Below are positions 33,340 through 42,561 of a stretch of DNA of 64,000 nt, piece after piece. The DNA is from Novosphingobium malaysiense (GTDB lineage: Bacteria; Pseudomonadota; Alphaproteobacteria; Sphingomonadales; Sphingomonadaceae): positions 496,001 to 560,000 of the forward strand of contig NZ_JTDI01000003.1 in NCBI RefSeq assembly GCF_000802225.1. Reading direction: 5' to 3'. The notes beneath the pieces are model-generated. The model did no database searches. It had not been told where the DNA came from and saw only the letters and a list, made by a program, of their open reading frames with translations. A program made the translations under genes and the position numbers. Positions within the stretch are counted from its first letter, which is position 1. The number at the start of each line of letters is the position of its first letter.

Positions 33340-34310
33340 CGACGGGCACTTCCTTCATCGGCCAGGATGCTGCCTGGCGCGAATGGCTCGCGGCCATTGC
33401 GTCCGAGCGCATGCATCATGCCTGGCTGCTTTCCGGGGCCAAGGGGCTGGGCAAGCGTGCCTTTGCGCGTGCCGCCGCCGCGGAGCTGGTGCGGGAGCCC
33501 CGGGGCAAGGCGCCCGATCCCGCTACTCATCCCGATGTCCACATTCTCGAGCACCTGCCGGCCAACGACGACGAGGCGAAGAAGAAGGCCGAGGGCAAGC
33601 CCTTCCAGACCAAGCGCAACATCACCATCGATCAGGTGCGCCAGATGCAGCAGCGGCTGACGACGCGGCCGACGCTCGGCAACCGTCGCGCCATCATCAT
33701 CGATCCGGCGGACGACCTTGAAAAGAACGCCGTCAATGCCTTGCTCAAGAGTCTCGAGGAGCCGCCGGTCGGGACCTATTTCCTGCTCGTCACGCACCAG
33801 CCGGGTCGCCTGCTGCCGACAATCCGTTCGCGTTGCCGAATCCTGCGCTTTGCAACGCTTGCGCCCGACGAACTCGATGCCGTTATCCGTCGGGACGTGC
33901 CGGAGGCCGACAGCGATGCCCGCGCCGCGGCCATTTCCGCGGCACAGGGCTCGCCAGGCATGGCGCTGACGTTCGTCGAGCAGGATCTTGGCGGCATCCA
34001 CCGGCTGATGCTGCAGATCCTGCGTGAAGGCGACGCCGACTTCCATCTGCGCGGGGCGCTTGCCGGGGAGATGGGGGCCAGGCCGACCCGTGAGCGGCAA
34101 CTGGCGGCGCTGGAACTGGCACGCAGCGTGCTGGTCTCCGAACTCACCGGGGCATCGCGGGCGCGGCAATTGAAGATAATCGAGGCGCACGGCACGCTGA
34201 CGAGGCTCAACATGCAGGCGCCGACCTACAATTTCGACGCCGGGCTCCTCATAATGGAAATTGGCGGGTTGCTGGCCTCGACCGCGATGCCTAGAGAAAC
34301 CGCTCGCTAG
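33336..34310 (+). CDS. holB: DNA polymerase III subunit delta'
   Basis: This 324-residue clamp-loader subunit has an AAA+ fold with a degenerate Walker A (SGAKGLGKRAF, the Thr/Ser replaced by Arg, normal for delta'), the NALLKSLEEPPVGTYFLLVTH segment and sensor-1/SRC motif IRSRCRIL. The four-Cys zinc module of E. coli delta' is not seen. It belongs to the clamp-loading complex at the replication fork. The tmk-holB order is widely conserved in bacteria. Confidence 0.94.
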   Translation: MTTGTSFIGQDAAWREWLAAIASERMHHAWLLSGAKGLGKRAFARAAAAELVREPRGKAPDPATHPDVHILEHLPANDDEAKKKAEGKPFQTKRNITIDQVRQMQQRLTTRPTLGNRRAIIIDPADDLEKNAVNALLKSLEEPPVGTYFLLVTHQPGRLLPTIRSRCRILRFATLAPDELDAVIRRDVPEADSDARAAAISAAQGSPGMALTFVEQDLGGIHRLMLQILREGDADFHLRGALAGEMGARPTRERQLAALELARSVLVSELTGASRARQLKIIEAHGTLTRLNMQAPTYNFDAGLLIMEIGGLLASTAMPRETAR

Positions 34311-34339
34311 TCACACCGGAAGAGAAAGTGCGACCGCCC

Positions 34340-35899
34340 ATGGGCGAGCCCTATTACATCACCACTGCAATCAGTTATCCCAACGGCAAGCCGCATATCG
34401 GCCACGCCTATGAAGCGATTGCCGCAGACATCATCGCCCGTCATCGCAAGGCGGAAGGATTCGACGTCCGGTTTCAGACCGGTACCGACGAACACGGGCT
34501 GAAGATGGCCCAGAAGGCGCGCGACCTGGGCATGACGCCGGCCGCACTCGCGTCGGAAATGTCTCAGCATTTCATTGATATGTGCGACGCGCTTAATGTC
34601 GGCTACGATGTGTTCATCCGCACTACCGAACCGCGCCATCATACCTCCGTGCAGGAGCTTTGGCGGCGCATGGAAGCCAGTGGCGACCTCTATCTCGACC
34701 GGTACGAGGGTTGGTATTCGGTGCGCGACGAGGCCTATTACGACGAAAGCGAGCTCGTCGAGGGAGAGGCGGGTGAAAAACTCTCGCCGCAAGGCACGCC
34801 GGTCGAATGGACCGTCGAGGAATCATGGTTCTTTCGCCTTTCGAAATACCAGGACAGGCTGCTCGAGCTCTACAGGTCTACCGAATTCATCCGGCCCGAA
34901 AGCCGACTCAACGAGGTGACGCGCTTCGTCGAAGGGGGCCTGCGCGATCTTTCGGTCTCGCGCACCAGCTTCGACTGGGGCGTGAAGGTGCCCGGCAGCG
35001 AGAACCACGTGATGTACGTCTGGGTCGATGCCCTGACCAACTACATCACCGGCCTGGGCTTTCCCGAAGAGGGGGGGGACTATGCGCGCTACTGGCCGGC
35101 GGACCTGCACCTGATCGGCAAGGACATCGTGCGGTTCCACACGGTCTATTGGCCCGCTTTCCTGATGAGTGCCGGCCTGCCGGTGCCCAAGCAGGTCTTC
35201 GGACATGGCTTCCTGCTCAACCGCGGGCAGAAGGAATCGAAGTCGCTGGGCAATGTCACCGATCCGATCGAACTCGCAGAGACGTTCGGTGTGGACAGCC
35301 TGCGCTATTTCCTCATGCGCGAAGTGGCGTTCGGGCAGGACGGCTCCTATTCGCCGGAGGCCATCGTCACCCGCTGCAACGCAGAACTTGCCAACAGTTT
35401 CGGCAATCTGGCCCAGCGCACCCTGTCGATGATCTTCAAGAACATGGGTGGAGCGATCAAGCCGAAACTCCCGCTCGACGACGCGGACGTGGCGCTTTCC
35501 GATGCGGTTGCGGTCGGCATCATGGGCCTGCGCCGCGCCTTCATGGACCTCGATTTCTCGAACGGCCTGGAATCCTGGATGCGAGCCGTTTTCGCCTGCA
35601 ACCAGTATGTCGACGAGCAGGCGCCCTGGACGCTGCGCAAGACCGATCCGGAACGCATGGAAGCGGTGTTGATGACCTTGCTGCGCTGCGTGCGCAGCCT
35701 TGCCATAGCGGTGCGTCCGGTCGTTCCGGCCGCGATAGACACGTTGCTCGACCAGATGGGCGTGGCCGCCGATGCGCGCGACTACGCCGCGCTGGCCCAC
35801 GCCGACTGGCTGGAACCGCTGGCGGAAAGCGGTTTCACGCTGGACAAGCCCGTGGGTGTGTTCCCGCGGCTGGAAATGCCCGAGGAAGCGGCGGCCTGA
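34340..35899 (+). CDS. metG: Methionyl-tRNA synthetase
   Basis: The 519-residue class I enzyme has HIGH (19-22), the Met-pocket region FQTGTDEHGLK and the signature lysine loop as KESKS (near 298-302) instead of KMSKS. It lacks the CxxC zinc knuckle and the C-terminal tRNA-binding domain, matching the short alphaproteobacterial type. GTG 34328 is an alternative start placed directly after GAAGAGAAA; ATG 34340 is used because family proteins begin with (M)xxPYYITTAI. Its stop overlaps the tatD start (TGATG). Confidence 0.96.
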   Translation: MGEPYYITTAISYPNGKPHIGHAYEAIAADIIARHRKAEGFDVRFQTGTDEHGLKMAQKARDLGMTPAALASEMSQHFIDMCDALNVGYDVFIRTTEPRHHTSVQELWRRMEASGDLYLDRYEGWYSVRDEAYYDESELVEGEAGEKLSPQGTPVEWTVEESWFFRLSKYQDRLLELYRSTEFIRPESRLNEVTRFVEGGLRDLSVSRTSFDWGVKVPGSENHVMYVWVDALTNYITGLGFPEEGGDYARYWPADLHLIGKDIVRFHTVYWPAFLMSAGLPVPKQVFGHGFLLNRGQKESKSLGNVTDPIELAETFGVDSLRYFLMREVAFGQDGSYSPEAIVTRCNAELANSFGNLAQRTLSMIFKNMGGAIKPKLPLDDADVALSDAVAVGIMGLRRAFMDLDFSNGLESWMRAVFACNQYVDEQAPWTLRKTDPERMEAVLMTLLRCVRSLAIAVRPVVPAAIDTLLDQMGVAADARDYAALAHADWLEPLAESGFTLDKPVGVFPRLEMPEEAAA

Positions 35900-36675
35900 T
35901 GCTGATCGATTCCCACTGCCATCTCGAATACGAAGGTCTGGTCGAGGACCAGCAGGGCGTTCTCGAGCGCGCTCGCGCCGCCGGCATCGGCGGATTTCTC
36001 AATATTTCCACCCGTCGGCGCGAATGGGACAAGGTCGTCGGCACCGCCGCGCGCGAAAGTGACGTCTGGGCCTCGGTCGGGATTCATCCGCACGAGGCCG
36101 ACCAGCACGCGGACCTGGGCGAGGGGGCTCTGCTGGAAGCGGCAGCGCATGCCAAGGTGATCGGCATCGGCGAAACCGGGCTCGACTACTATTACGACAA
36201 GTCCGACCGCACCGTGCAGCAGGCCTTGTTCCGCACGCATATCGCGGTTGCACGCGAGACGGGGTTGCCGCTCATCGTCCACACCCGCGACGCGGAAGAG
36301 GACACAGCACGGATTCTCGAGGAAGAGACCGGGAAGGGGGCTTTCCCCGCCCTCATCCACTGTTTCACCGCAAGCGCGGACTTTGCCGCCAAGGTCCTCG
36401 ACCTGGGGCTCACGATCTCGCTATCGGGCATCGTAACCTTCAAGAATGCCAAGGACTTGCAGGCCGTAGCTGCAGACTTGCCCGAAGATCGGCTGCTGGT
36501 CGAAACCGATTCCCCGTTCCTCGCGCCGGTGCCGCATCGCGGCAGGAAGTGCGAACCGGCCTATACGGCGGACACCGCCCGGTTTGTGGCCGATTTGCGC
36601 GGCGTGACGCCAGACCACTTCGCTGACGCCACGACGCGCAATTTCTTCGCGTTGTTCCGGAAGGCGGCCGCGTGA
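35899..36675 (+). CDS. TatD-family metal-dependent DNase
   Basis: This 258-residue TIM-barrel hydrolase has DSHCHL at the N-terminus, SVGIHPHEAD, GETGLDYYYD, VHTRDAEED, HCFTAS and ETDSPFLAP, the complete metal-ligand series of the TatD family (YcfH type). It is a 3'-5' exonuclease or D-aminoacyl-tRNA-deacylase-like enzyme in the cytoplasm. metG-tatD-MBL is a conserved order in alphaproteobacteria. Start and stop overlap both neighbours. Confidence 0.94.
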   Translation: MLIDSHCHLEYEGLVEDQQGVLERARAAGIGGFLNISTRRREWDKVVGTAARESDVWASVGIHPHEADQHADLGEGALLEAAAHAKVIGIGETGLDYYYDKSDRTVQQALFRTHIAVARETGLPLIVHTRDAEEDTARILEEETGKGAFPALIHCFTASADFAAKVLDLGLTISLSGIVTFKNAKDLQAVAADLPEDRLLVETDSPFLAPVPHRGRKCEPAYTADTARFVADLRGVTPDHFADATTRNFFALFRKAAA

Positions 36676-37451
36676 AGCTGACTATTCTCGGTAGCGGCAC
36701 GTCGACCGGCGTTCCGCGTCTCGGCGGTGAACACGGGGCCGACTGGGGACGCTGCGATCCGGACAATCCCAGGAATCGCCGGACGCGCGTTTCGATCATG
36801 CTCGAAAGCCATGCCGGCAGCCGTATCCTCGTCGACACGTCGACCGACCTGCGAACGCAGTTGCTGGCCAACGACATCCACCGCCTCGATGCCGTGTTCT
36901 GGACGCACGATCATGCCGACCACTGCCACGGCATCGACGACCTGCGGCCATTGCGTTACGGTCGGGCCGGTCCGATCCCCGGCTTTGCGGCTTCCGAGAC
37001 GGTACGTCGCCTACGCCAGCGGTTCGGCTACGTCTTTGCCGGACAGGAAGGTTATCCGACGATCGTCACGCTCGACAATCTCGAGACGGTGCGGATCTGC
37101 GAAGGGTTCAAAGTCGATCACGTGCAGATGCCGCACGGACCGGCCAAGTCCACGGGCTATCGCTTCGAATGCGATGGCAGATCCGTGTGCTATGTCACTG
37201 ATTTCAGTGAAATCACCCGCGAGATGATCGATCTGTGCTTCCGGTGCGATGTCCTCGTGGTCGATTGCCTGCGCCGGGAACCGCATCCCACGCATGCGCA
37301 TCTGGGCATGGCTCTGGAACTGGCTGAAGCGACGCAGGCCACGTCCGCCGTGCTGACGCATCTCGACAAGAGCATGGATTACGACAAGCTTGGTCAGGAG
37401 GTGCCGGAGCATGTCCTGGTGGCTTATGACGGAATGGTGGTGGAACCATGA
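36672..37451 (+). CDS. Metallo-beta-lactamase-fold hydrolase (PhnP/RNase Z-like)
   Basis: This 259-residue protein, starting at GTG 36672 inside the tatD stop, has LGSGTSTGVPRLGG and the metal motif HDHADHCHG (79-87), then DVLVVDCLRREPHPTHAHL and LTHLDKSMDY. That is the layout of the PhnP/lipoate-associated MBL subgroup, likely a phosphodiesterase. The D-P rich loop RCDPDNPRNRR is also typical of it. The substrate in this operon is not known. Confidence 0.9.
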   Translation: MKLTILGSGTSTGVPRLGGEHGADWGRCDPDNPRNRRTRVSIMLESHAGSRILVDTSTDLRTQLLANDIHRLDAVFWTHDHADHCHGIDDLRPLRYGRAGPIPGFAASETVRRLRQRFGYVFAGQEGYPTIVTLDNLETVRICEGFKVDHVQMPHGPAKSTGYRFECDGRSVCYVTDFSEITREMIDLCFRCDVLVVDCLRREPHPTHAHLGMALELAEATQATSAVLTHLDKSMDYDKLGQEVPEHVLVAYDGMVVEP

Positions 37452-37633
37452 TCCAGATGGGAATGATCGTATCGGTCATAGCCGTGATCGGTTGGCTGAT
37501 CCTGGCCACGCGCGGCGCACCGTTCCGCAGGCTCGGTACGCGCGGCGTCGTGAAGTACGCGCTGATCTGGGCGGCGATCATCATTGGCCTGTTCGTCGTG
37601 ATCCAGGTCAGCGGCTTTCGCATCGAGCAATAA
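37448..37633 (+). CDS. Small two-helix membrane protein
   Basis: A 61-residue protein overlapping the previous gene by 4 nt (ATGA). It has two hydrophobic helices (about 2-20 and 38-56) around a basic loop (RGAPFRRLGTRGVVK). The overlap and the terminator directly after its stop support a real last gene of the operon. I do not recognise a function. Confidence 0.75.
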   Translation: MIQMGMIVSVIAVIGWLILATRGAPFRRLGTRGVVKYALIWAAIIIGLFVVIQVSGFRIEQ

Positions 37634-37638
37634 GCACG

Positions 37639-37660
37639 AGGGGGCTTCTACGCCCCCTTT
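37639..37660 (+). terminator. Terminator of the nine-gene operon
   Basis: AGGGGGC (37639-37645) and GCCCCCT (37652-37658) form a 7-bp GC stem around a 6-nt loop, ending in a short T-run, 6 nt after the last stop codon. Confidence 0.85.
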
Positions 37661-37749
37661 CATAGCTCTCAGCATTTAACATAATATATATTATCAATCT
37701 AAATGACGAGACCTGGCAGGGTCCCCTCAAGCGCCAGCCACTTGGAATC

Positions 37750-38469
37750 TCAGCGCAATCGCTTGACGTAGAGACCGCTCTCGCGCTTCTCGGTCGCGAA
37801 GTTCGGCAAGCTCTGCACGAGTTCGGACAGTCTCGAGAAGCCATAGCTCCGGGCATCGAAGCTCGACCGGTTCGCGACCCGCTGGCCGACCTCGGACAGG
37901 CTCGCGAAACCATCGTCGTCGCGCTTGCTGGCTTTCCACGCATCGCCGAGCAGTTCGACCAGGCCTTCGTCGACGGTCGGCGCCGTCTTCGCCTTGCCCG
38001 ATTGATCGGCGCGCTTGTCGGCCGTCATGGCATCGAGGTCGATGAAGCGCGTGCAGGCTTCGCGGAACGCCTCGGGCGTGCGGCTCGATCCGAAGCCGTA
38101 GACCGGAGTCCCGTTCTGCCGGATGCGGATCGCGAGCGGCATGAAGTCGCTGTCGCTCGACATGATGCCGAAGCCGTCGACATGGCCATCGTAAAGCAGG
38201 TCCATGGCATCGATGGTCATCTTCATGTCGGTGGCGTTCTTGCCCTTGGTGAGGTCGAACTGCTGCTGCGGCTCCAGCGCGTGGCGGTGGACCAGCCCCG
38301 CCCAACCCTTGAGCGCCGGCTTGCTCCAGTTGCCGTAGATCCTTCTGACGTTGACGGTCCCCAGGTCTCCCAGGATCGTCAGCGCGGCGTCGAGCGTCGC
38401 CGGCGAAGCATTGTCGGCATCGATGAGCAGCGCGATGTTGCGGCTGCGGTGTGTACTGGCGCTGACCAT
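37750..38469 (-). CDS. NYN-domain protein with C-terminal OST-HTH/LOTUS domain
   Basis: The 239 residues contain an N-terminal NYN (PIN-like) nuclease domain with the expected acidic residues in ALLIDADNAS, NATDMKMTIDAMDLL and SSDSDFMPLA. After a Lys/Ala-rich linker (about 150-165) comes an OST-HTH domain (about 166-239, VDEGLVELLGDAW, SEVGQRVANRSSFDARSYGFSRLSELV). NYN-LOTUS proteins are thought to bind or cut RNA. Its ATG overlaps the stop of the GT87 gene by one base (TAATG), so the two are co-transcribed. Confidence 0.88.
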   Translation of the reverse strand: MVSASTHRSRNIALLIDADNASPATLDAALTILGDLGTVNVRRIYGNWSKPALKGWAGLVHRHALEPQQQFDLTKGKNATDMKMTIDAMDLLYDGHVDGFGIMSSDSDFMPLAIRIRQNGTPVYGFGSSRTPEAFREACTRFIDLDAMTADKRADQSGKAKTAPTVDEGLVELLGDAWKASKRDDDGFASLSEVGQRVANRSSFDARSYGFSRLSELVQSLPNFATEKRESGLYVKRLR

Positions 38470-39689
38470 TAGGAAGTCCCCTGCAATTCATGTTCTTGCC
38501 AATGCACGGGCGCTGGGTTGGTTGCCCGGAGCACGATCACGGCGAAAAGAAGCGCCAGCACCGCCGGCATGATCGGTATCGACAGATTGAGCGCTAACGG
38601 CCGGGCGAACGCCGGAGCAACGAAAGCCAACGCCAGTGCCAGCTTTTCCCACTCGCGAAACCCATTGCGCAGCCCTTCCCCCAGCAACCACAGCATCGGG
38701 AAGGCAAGCAGCACCAGATCGTAGTCCAGTGCAAAGGGCGTGACCAGCAGCGCACCGGCGAGGACCGCCGCGCCGAGCCCGGCCGACCATCGGTGCTGCC
38801 GGCATAGCAGACCGATGCCCAGCCCCACACCGATGGCCGAGGCGACTTGTAGGCCATAGGAGAAGCTGACGTCGGCGCCGAGCAATCGGGCGCCCGCGAA
38901 AACGCTGACCATCTTGCCGAAAGGCACGCCCCCCGCCTCCATGGCTGCCTGGGCCCGCGCGCTGGCGGCCAGCCATTCCGTCCACACGCCCGGTCCGGAT
39001 AGGACCACGGCCAGCATCATCAACAGGATCGTTGTCGCCGCAGCGGAGAATACCGTCCGCCATTCGCGCGTCAGCATCAGCGCCAGCGGAATCAGTGGCC
39101 CGAATTGCGGCTTGATAGTGGCGAGGCCGAACAGGACGCCGGCAAGGTCCGGACGCTGCCGGACAAGCAAGGCCCCCAGCCCCAGTAAGGTCGCGACGAG
39201 AAAGGAGGTCTGGCCGTGGGTAATGACGAGCGGCACGGCGGGGAAGGCAAGCACCAGCAGCCACAAGGGCGCCGGCTCCCCTGCCCGCAACCACCATTCG
39301 CGCACGGCCGCGATGTAGAGGGCGCCCGTCGTGATCAGCCAAGCGGCCAGCGCGGGGAAATAGCCGAAGAGTCCCAGCGGCCAGCAGATCGGCAGGAACG
39401 ATGGGGGATAGAAAAAGGCAGTGTAACCGGAGTCGGTAGCGAAGAACTGGCGTTGCCTGGCAATGTGGGCAGCCGCGTCATAGACGTCCCCGCCCTGTTG
39501 CAGCATGTGTCCCGTCGTCCAGAAGCTGATGAAATCGGTTCCGATCAAGAATCCGTTGCGATCGATGCCACGATGCGAGGTCGCGACGATGAAAATCAGT
39601 ATCGAGATATTGAGGAACGCGAGAATGCGCAGGTATGCGTCAGCGCGCGCCCTGCCCAGCCACTCCATGTTCTTCAGAAAACCCCCCAT
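38469..39689 (-). CDS. GT87/DUF2029 polyprenol-linked mannosyltransferase-like membrane protein
   Basis: This 406-residue protein has 9-11 hydrophobic segments. The extracytoplasmic loop after TM1 carries GTDFISFWTTGHMLQQGGDVYDAAAH, split here as the D-F-x-x-F/W plus Y-D pattern of the GT87 (DUF2029) family; FFYPPSFLP and ATIKPQFGPLIP are the other family signatures. GT-C enzymes transfer sugars from polyprenyl-phosphate donors at the periplasmic face. It is upstream of and coupled to the NYN protein, and divergent from the moxR gene. Confidence 0.85.
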   Translation of the reverse strand: MGGFLKNMEWLGRARADAYLRILAFLNISILIFIVATSHRGIDRNGFLIGTDFISFWTTGHMLQQGGDVYDAAAHIARQRQFFATDSGYTAFFYPPSFLPICWPLGLFGYFPALAAWLITTGALYIAAVREWWLRAGEPAPLWLLVLAFPAVPLVITHGQTSFLVATLLGLGALLVRQRPDLAGVLFGLATIKPQFGPLIPLALMLTREWRTVFSAAATTILLMMLAVVLSGPGVWTEWLAASARAQAAMEAGGVPFGKMVSVFAGARLLGADVSFSYGLQVASAIGVGLGIGLLCRQHRWSAGLGAAVLAGALLVTPFALDYDLVLLAFPMLWLLGEGLRNGFREWEKLALALAFVAPAFARPLALNLSIPIMPAVLALLFAVIVLRATNPAPVHWQEHELQGTS

Positions 39690-39819
39690 GGCACGAGCTT
39701 CTGCAACGCTCCGGCGTGGTTGTCCATGGCCCCGGCCTGCCCTGTCCCGAACGGCCTTGCCTTGCTGCGTCGCACAACATAGGGCTTAATCGAACAGTTA
39801 AACGTAACAGGATCAGCCG

Positions 39820-40665
39820 ATGCAGCGTTTCGAAGGCACCAGCGACTACGTCGCCACCGAAGATCTGAAGGTCGCGGTCAACGCCGCCGTTCTCCTGCGA
39901 CGACCGCTGTTGGTCAAGGGCGAGCCGGGCACGGGCAAGACTGTCCTGGCGGAGGAAATCGCCAAGGCCGTGGATGCACCGCTGATTACCTGGAACGTGA
40001 AATCGACCACCAAGGCGCACCAGGGCCTTTACGAATACGATGCGGTGGCGCGCCTGCGCGACGGCCAGCTCGGCGACGAGCGGGTGCACGACATTTCCAA
40101 CTACATCCGCAAGGGCAAGCTGTGGGAAGCCTTTACTTCCCCACGGCTCCCGGTCCTGCTGATCGACGAAATCGACAAGGCCGACATCGAGTTTCCCAAC
40201 GACCTTCTCGCCGAACTCGATCGCATGGCCTTTGATGTCTACGAGACCGGCGAGCACATCGCCGCTATCGAGCGACCGATCGTCGTCATCACCTCGAACA
40301 ATGAGAAGGACTTGCCCGACGCCTTCCTGCGCCGCTGCTTCTTCCACTACATCAAGTTTCCCGATCGCGAGACGATGGAAGCCATCATCGATGTCCATTT
40401 CCCCGGTATCCAGAAGACGCTGGTCAAAAAGGCCATGGAAGTCTTCTACGAACTGCGCGACGTGCCCGGTCTCAAGAAGAAGCCGTCCACGAGCGAATTG
40501 CTCGACTGGCTGAAGCTGCTGATGAACGAGGAAATGCCGCTCGAAGTCCTGCAGAACCAGGACCCGAGCAAGGCAATCCCGCCGCTGCACGGCGCCCTGC
40601 TCAAGAACGAGCAGGACGTGATGCTGTTCGAACGGCTCGCCTTCATGGCGCGCCGCGGAAACTGA
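39820..40665 (+). CDS. MoxR-family AAA+ ATPase
   Basis: The 281-residue AAA+ protein has Walker A GEPGTGKT (34-41), Walker B VLLIDEIDKAD, sensor-1 VVITSNNEKDLPDAFLRRC (Asn and Arg finger region) and a C-terminal lid. It matches the CoxD-like MoxR branch, which acts with a VWA protein as a chaperone in metalloenzyme or membrane complex maturation. The VWA partner is encoded at 41337. Its start is a good family match and the length is normal. Confidence 0.92.
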   Translation: MQRFEGTSDYVATEDLKVAVNAAVLLRRPLLVKGEPGTGKTVLAEEIAKAVDAPLITWNVKSTTKAHQGLYEYDAVARLRDGQLGDERVHDISNYIRKGKLWEAFTSPRLPVLLIDEIDKADIEFPNDLLAELDRMAFDVYETGEHIAAIERPIVVITSNNEKDLPDAFLRRCFFHYIKFPDRETMEAIIDVHFPGIQKTLVKKAMEVFYELRDVPGLKKKPSTSELLDWLKLLMNEEMPLEVLQNQDPSKAIPPLHGALLKNEQDVMLFERLAFMARRGN

Positions 40666-40666
40666 G

Positions 40667-41092
40667 ATGGGTGCGCCCTACTCCGGAAGCTGCAACTGCG
40701 GCGCGGTGACGGCGACGATCGACGCAGAGCCCGTGTGGGTGCGTCAGTGCTGGTGCCGCCAATGCCAGAAGGCGGCCTCGGGCAGCGCGACCACAAATGC
40801 CCTGTTCCCCAGCGATGCCATTTCGCTGACCGGCGAGGTGCGCTGGAACGGCTATACCGCCGAAAGCGGCAACACCATCGAGCAGGGTTTCTGTCCCGCG
40901 TGCGGCACGCAGATATTCGGCCGCAACTCGACGCGTCAGGGAGCGCTGGTTGTCCGACTCGGTTTTATCGACCCGCCGCACGATCTGCGCCCCTCTTCAG
41001 CCATCTGGCTGGACGAAGCTCCCGATTGGGCGAAGGACGGCGGCGCTATGGAACAGTTCCCACGCCAGCCTCCCCCGCCGCCTGCGAGCTGA
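40667..41092 (+). CDS. GFA/CENP-V zinc-binding protein
   Basis: This 141-residue protein has the GFA cysteine pattern: SCNCGAV, then CWCRQCQKA and FCPACGTQIF, plus the SGSATTNALF segment. Family members bind zinc and some bind glutathione-formaldehyde adducts; for most no reaction is known. It starts 1 nt after the moxR stop. It interrupts the moxR-VWA pair, which is usually contiguous. Confidence 0.88.
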   Translation: MGAPYSGSCNCGAVTATIDAEPVWVRQCWCRQCQKAASGSATTNALFPSDAISLTGEVRWNGYTAESGNTIEQGFCPACGTQIFGRNSTRQGALVVRLGFIDPPHDLRPSSAIWLDEAPDWAKDGGAMEQFPRQPPPPPAS

Positions 41093-41336
41093 GATTGGGC
41101 GCAGGCCGACGAATATGCCAGCGTTTCCTACGGACGCGTGCTCGGGTTATGATGGCCGCGATGGTCGACCTGGAAAACCTCTGTCCGCCTCGACAATGCG
41201 GCTCAACGGAAGTTGACACAGACATGACCTGTGATGCTTGGATTTCCGGGCGAAACCGGAGCAAACCGGACCCACAATTTCAGCGTTCCGTGTCAATCGG
41301 AACGTCACACCTGCCACTCGGGCCAAGGCTGAAACC

Positions 41337-42518
41337 ATGCTGCTGAACTTCGTCGACGAACTGCGCGCTGCAGGCATTCCCGCTTCGCTCAAGGAGCACC
41401 TCGTGCTGCTCGAAGCGCTCGACAAGGACGTCATCGAGCAGTCGCCGGAGGCGTTCTACTATCTCTCCCGCGCCACCTTCGTGAAGGACGAAGGCCTGCT
41501 CGACCGGTTCGACCAGGTGTTCCAGAGGGTCTTCAAGGGCATTTTCACCGACTACGGGCAGCAGCCCGTCGATATTCCCGAAGACTGGCTGAAGAAGCTC
41601 GCCGAGCGCTATTTCTCCGAGGAGGAGATGGAAAAGGTCAAGTCCCTCGGTTCGTGGGACGAGATCATGGATACGCTGAAGAAGCGGCTTGAGGAGCAGC
41701 AGAAGCGACACCAGGGCGGCAACAAGTGGATCGGCACCAACGGTACCTCGCCCTTCGGCCATTCGGGCTACAACCCCGAGGGCATCCGCATCGGCGGCGA
41801 AGGCAAGCACGGCCGTGCGATCAAGGTCTGGGAAAAGCGCGAGTTCGCCAACCTCGATAACTCCAAGGAACTGGGTACCCGTAACATCAAGGTGGCGCTG
41901 CGCCGCCTGCGTCGCTTCGCCCGCGAAGGCGCGGCCGAGGAACTGGACCTCGACGAGACGATCCGGGGCACCGCCAAGCAGGGCTGGCTCGACCTGCACA
42001 TGCGGCCCGAGCGGCACAACGCGGTGAAAGTGCTGCTTTTCCTCGATGTCGGCGGATCGATGGATCCGTTCATCTCGCTGGTCGAGGACCTTTTCAGCGC
42101 CGCCACCAGCGAATTCAAGAACCTGGAGTTCTTCTATTTCCACAACTGCCTTTACGAAGGCGTGTGGAAGGACAACCGCCGCCGTTGGTCCCAGCGCACG
42201 CCGACCTGGGACATCCTCCACAAGTACGGTCACGACTACAAGGTGATCTTCGTGGGCGATGCCGCGATGAGTCCCTACGAGGTCAGCCATCCGGGCGGTT
42301 CGGTCGAACACATGAACGACGAGGCCGGCGCCGTGTGGTTACAGCGCGTGATGCAGACTTATCCGGCCACCGTCTGGCTCAACCCGACGCCTGAACGGCA
42401 GTGGGAATATTCCAGCTCCACCCGCATGATCCGAGATCTGATGGGCGGCGCGATGTACCCGGTTACGCTCGAAGGGCTCGATGCGGCGATGAAGGAACTC
42501 ACGCGCAAGAAGAGCTGA
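41337..42518 (+). CDS. VWA domain protein (CoxE-like)
   Basis: From ATG 41337 the protein is 393 residues. The N-terminal 200 residues are helical and charged (FVDELRAAGIPASLKEHL, FSEEEMEKVKSLGSWDEIM); the C-terminal part is a CoxE-type VWA domain with the MIDAS motif as DVGGSM (from 237) rather than DxSxS. It is the usual partner of MoxR ATPases. Residues read upstream to 41238 are in frame but not family-like. The 244-bp gap after the GFA gene contains no other gene, only the probable promoter or leader. Confidence 0.9.
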   Translation: MLLNFVDELRAAGIPASLKEHLVLLEALDKDVIEQSPEAFYYLSRATFVKDEGLLDRFDQVFQRVFKGIFTDYGQQPVDIPEDWLKKLAERYFSEEEMEKVKSLGSWDEIMDTLKKRLEEQQKRHQGGNKWIGTNGTSPFGHSGYNPEGIRIGGEGKHGRAIKVWEKREFANLDNSKELGTRNIKVALRRLRRFAREGAAEELDLDETIRGTAKQGWLDLHMRPERHNAVKVLLFLDVGGSMDPFISLVEDLFSAATSEFKNLEFFYFHNCLYEGVWKDNRRRWSQRTPTWDILHKYGHDYKVIFVGDAAMSPYEVSHPGGSVEHMNDEAGAVWLQRVMQTYPATVWLNPTPERQWEYSSSTRMIRDLMGGAMYPVTLEGLDAAMKELTRKKS

Positions 42519-42561
42519 CCGGGCAGCGCCCCCCACTTGCCCGGTCGCTGCGAGTTCACGC

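Noticed and set aside
34328-34340. GTG start for metG giving four extra residues
   Set aside because: The ribosome site is close to it, but the extra residues (M-R-P-P) are not family-like; the choice remains open and changes nothing functional.
37681-37694. AT-only palindrome ATAATATATATTAT
   Set aside because: It lies between two convergent genes after the terminator, so no promoter function is expected; simple AT sequence gives palindromes by chance.
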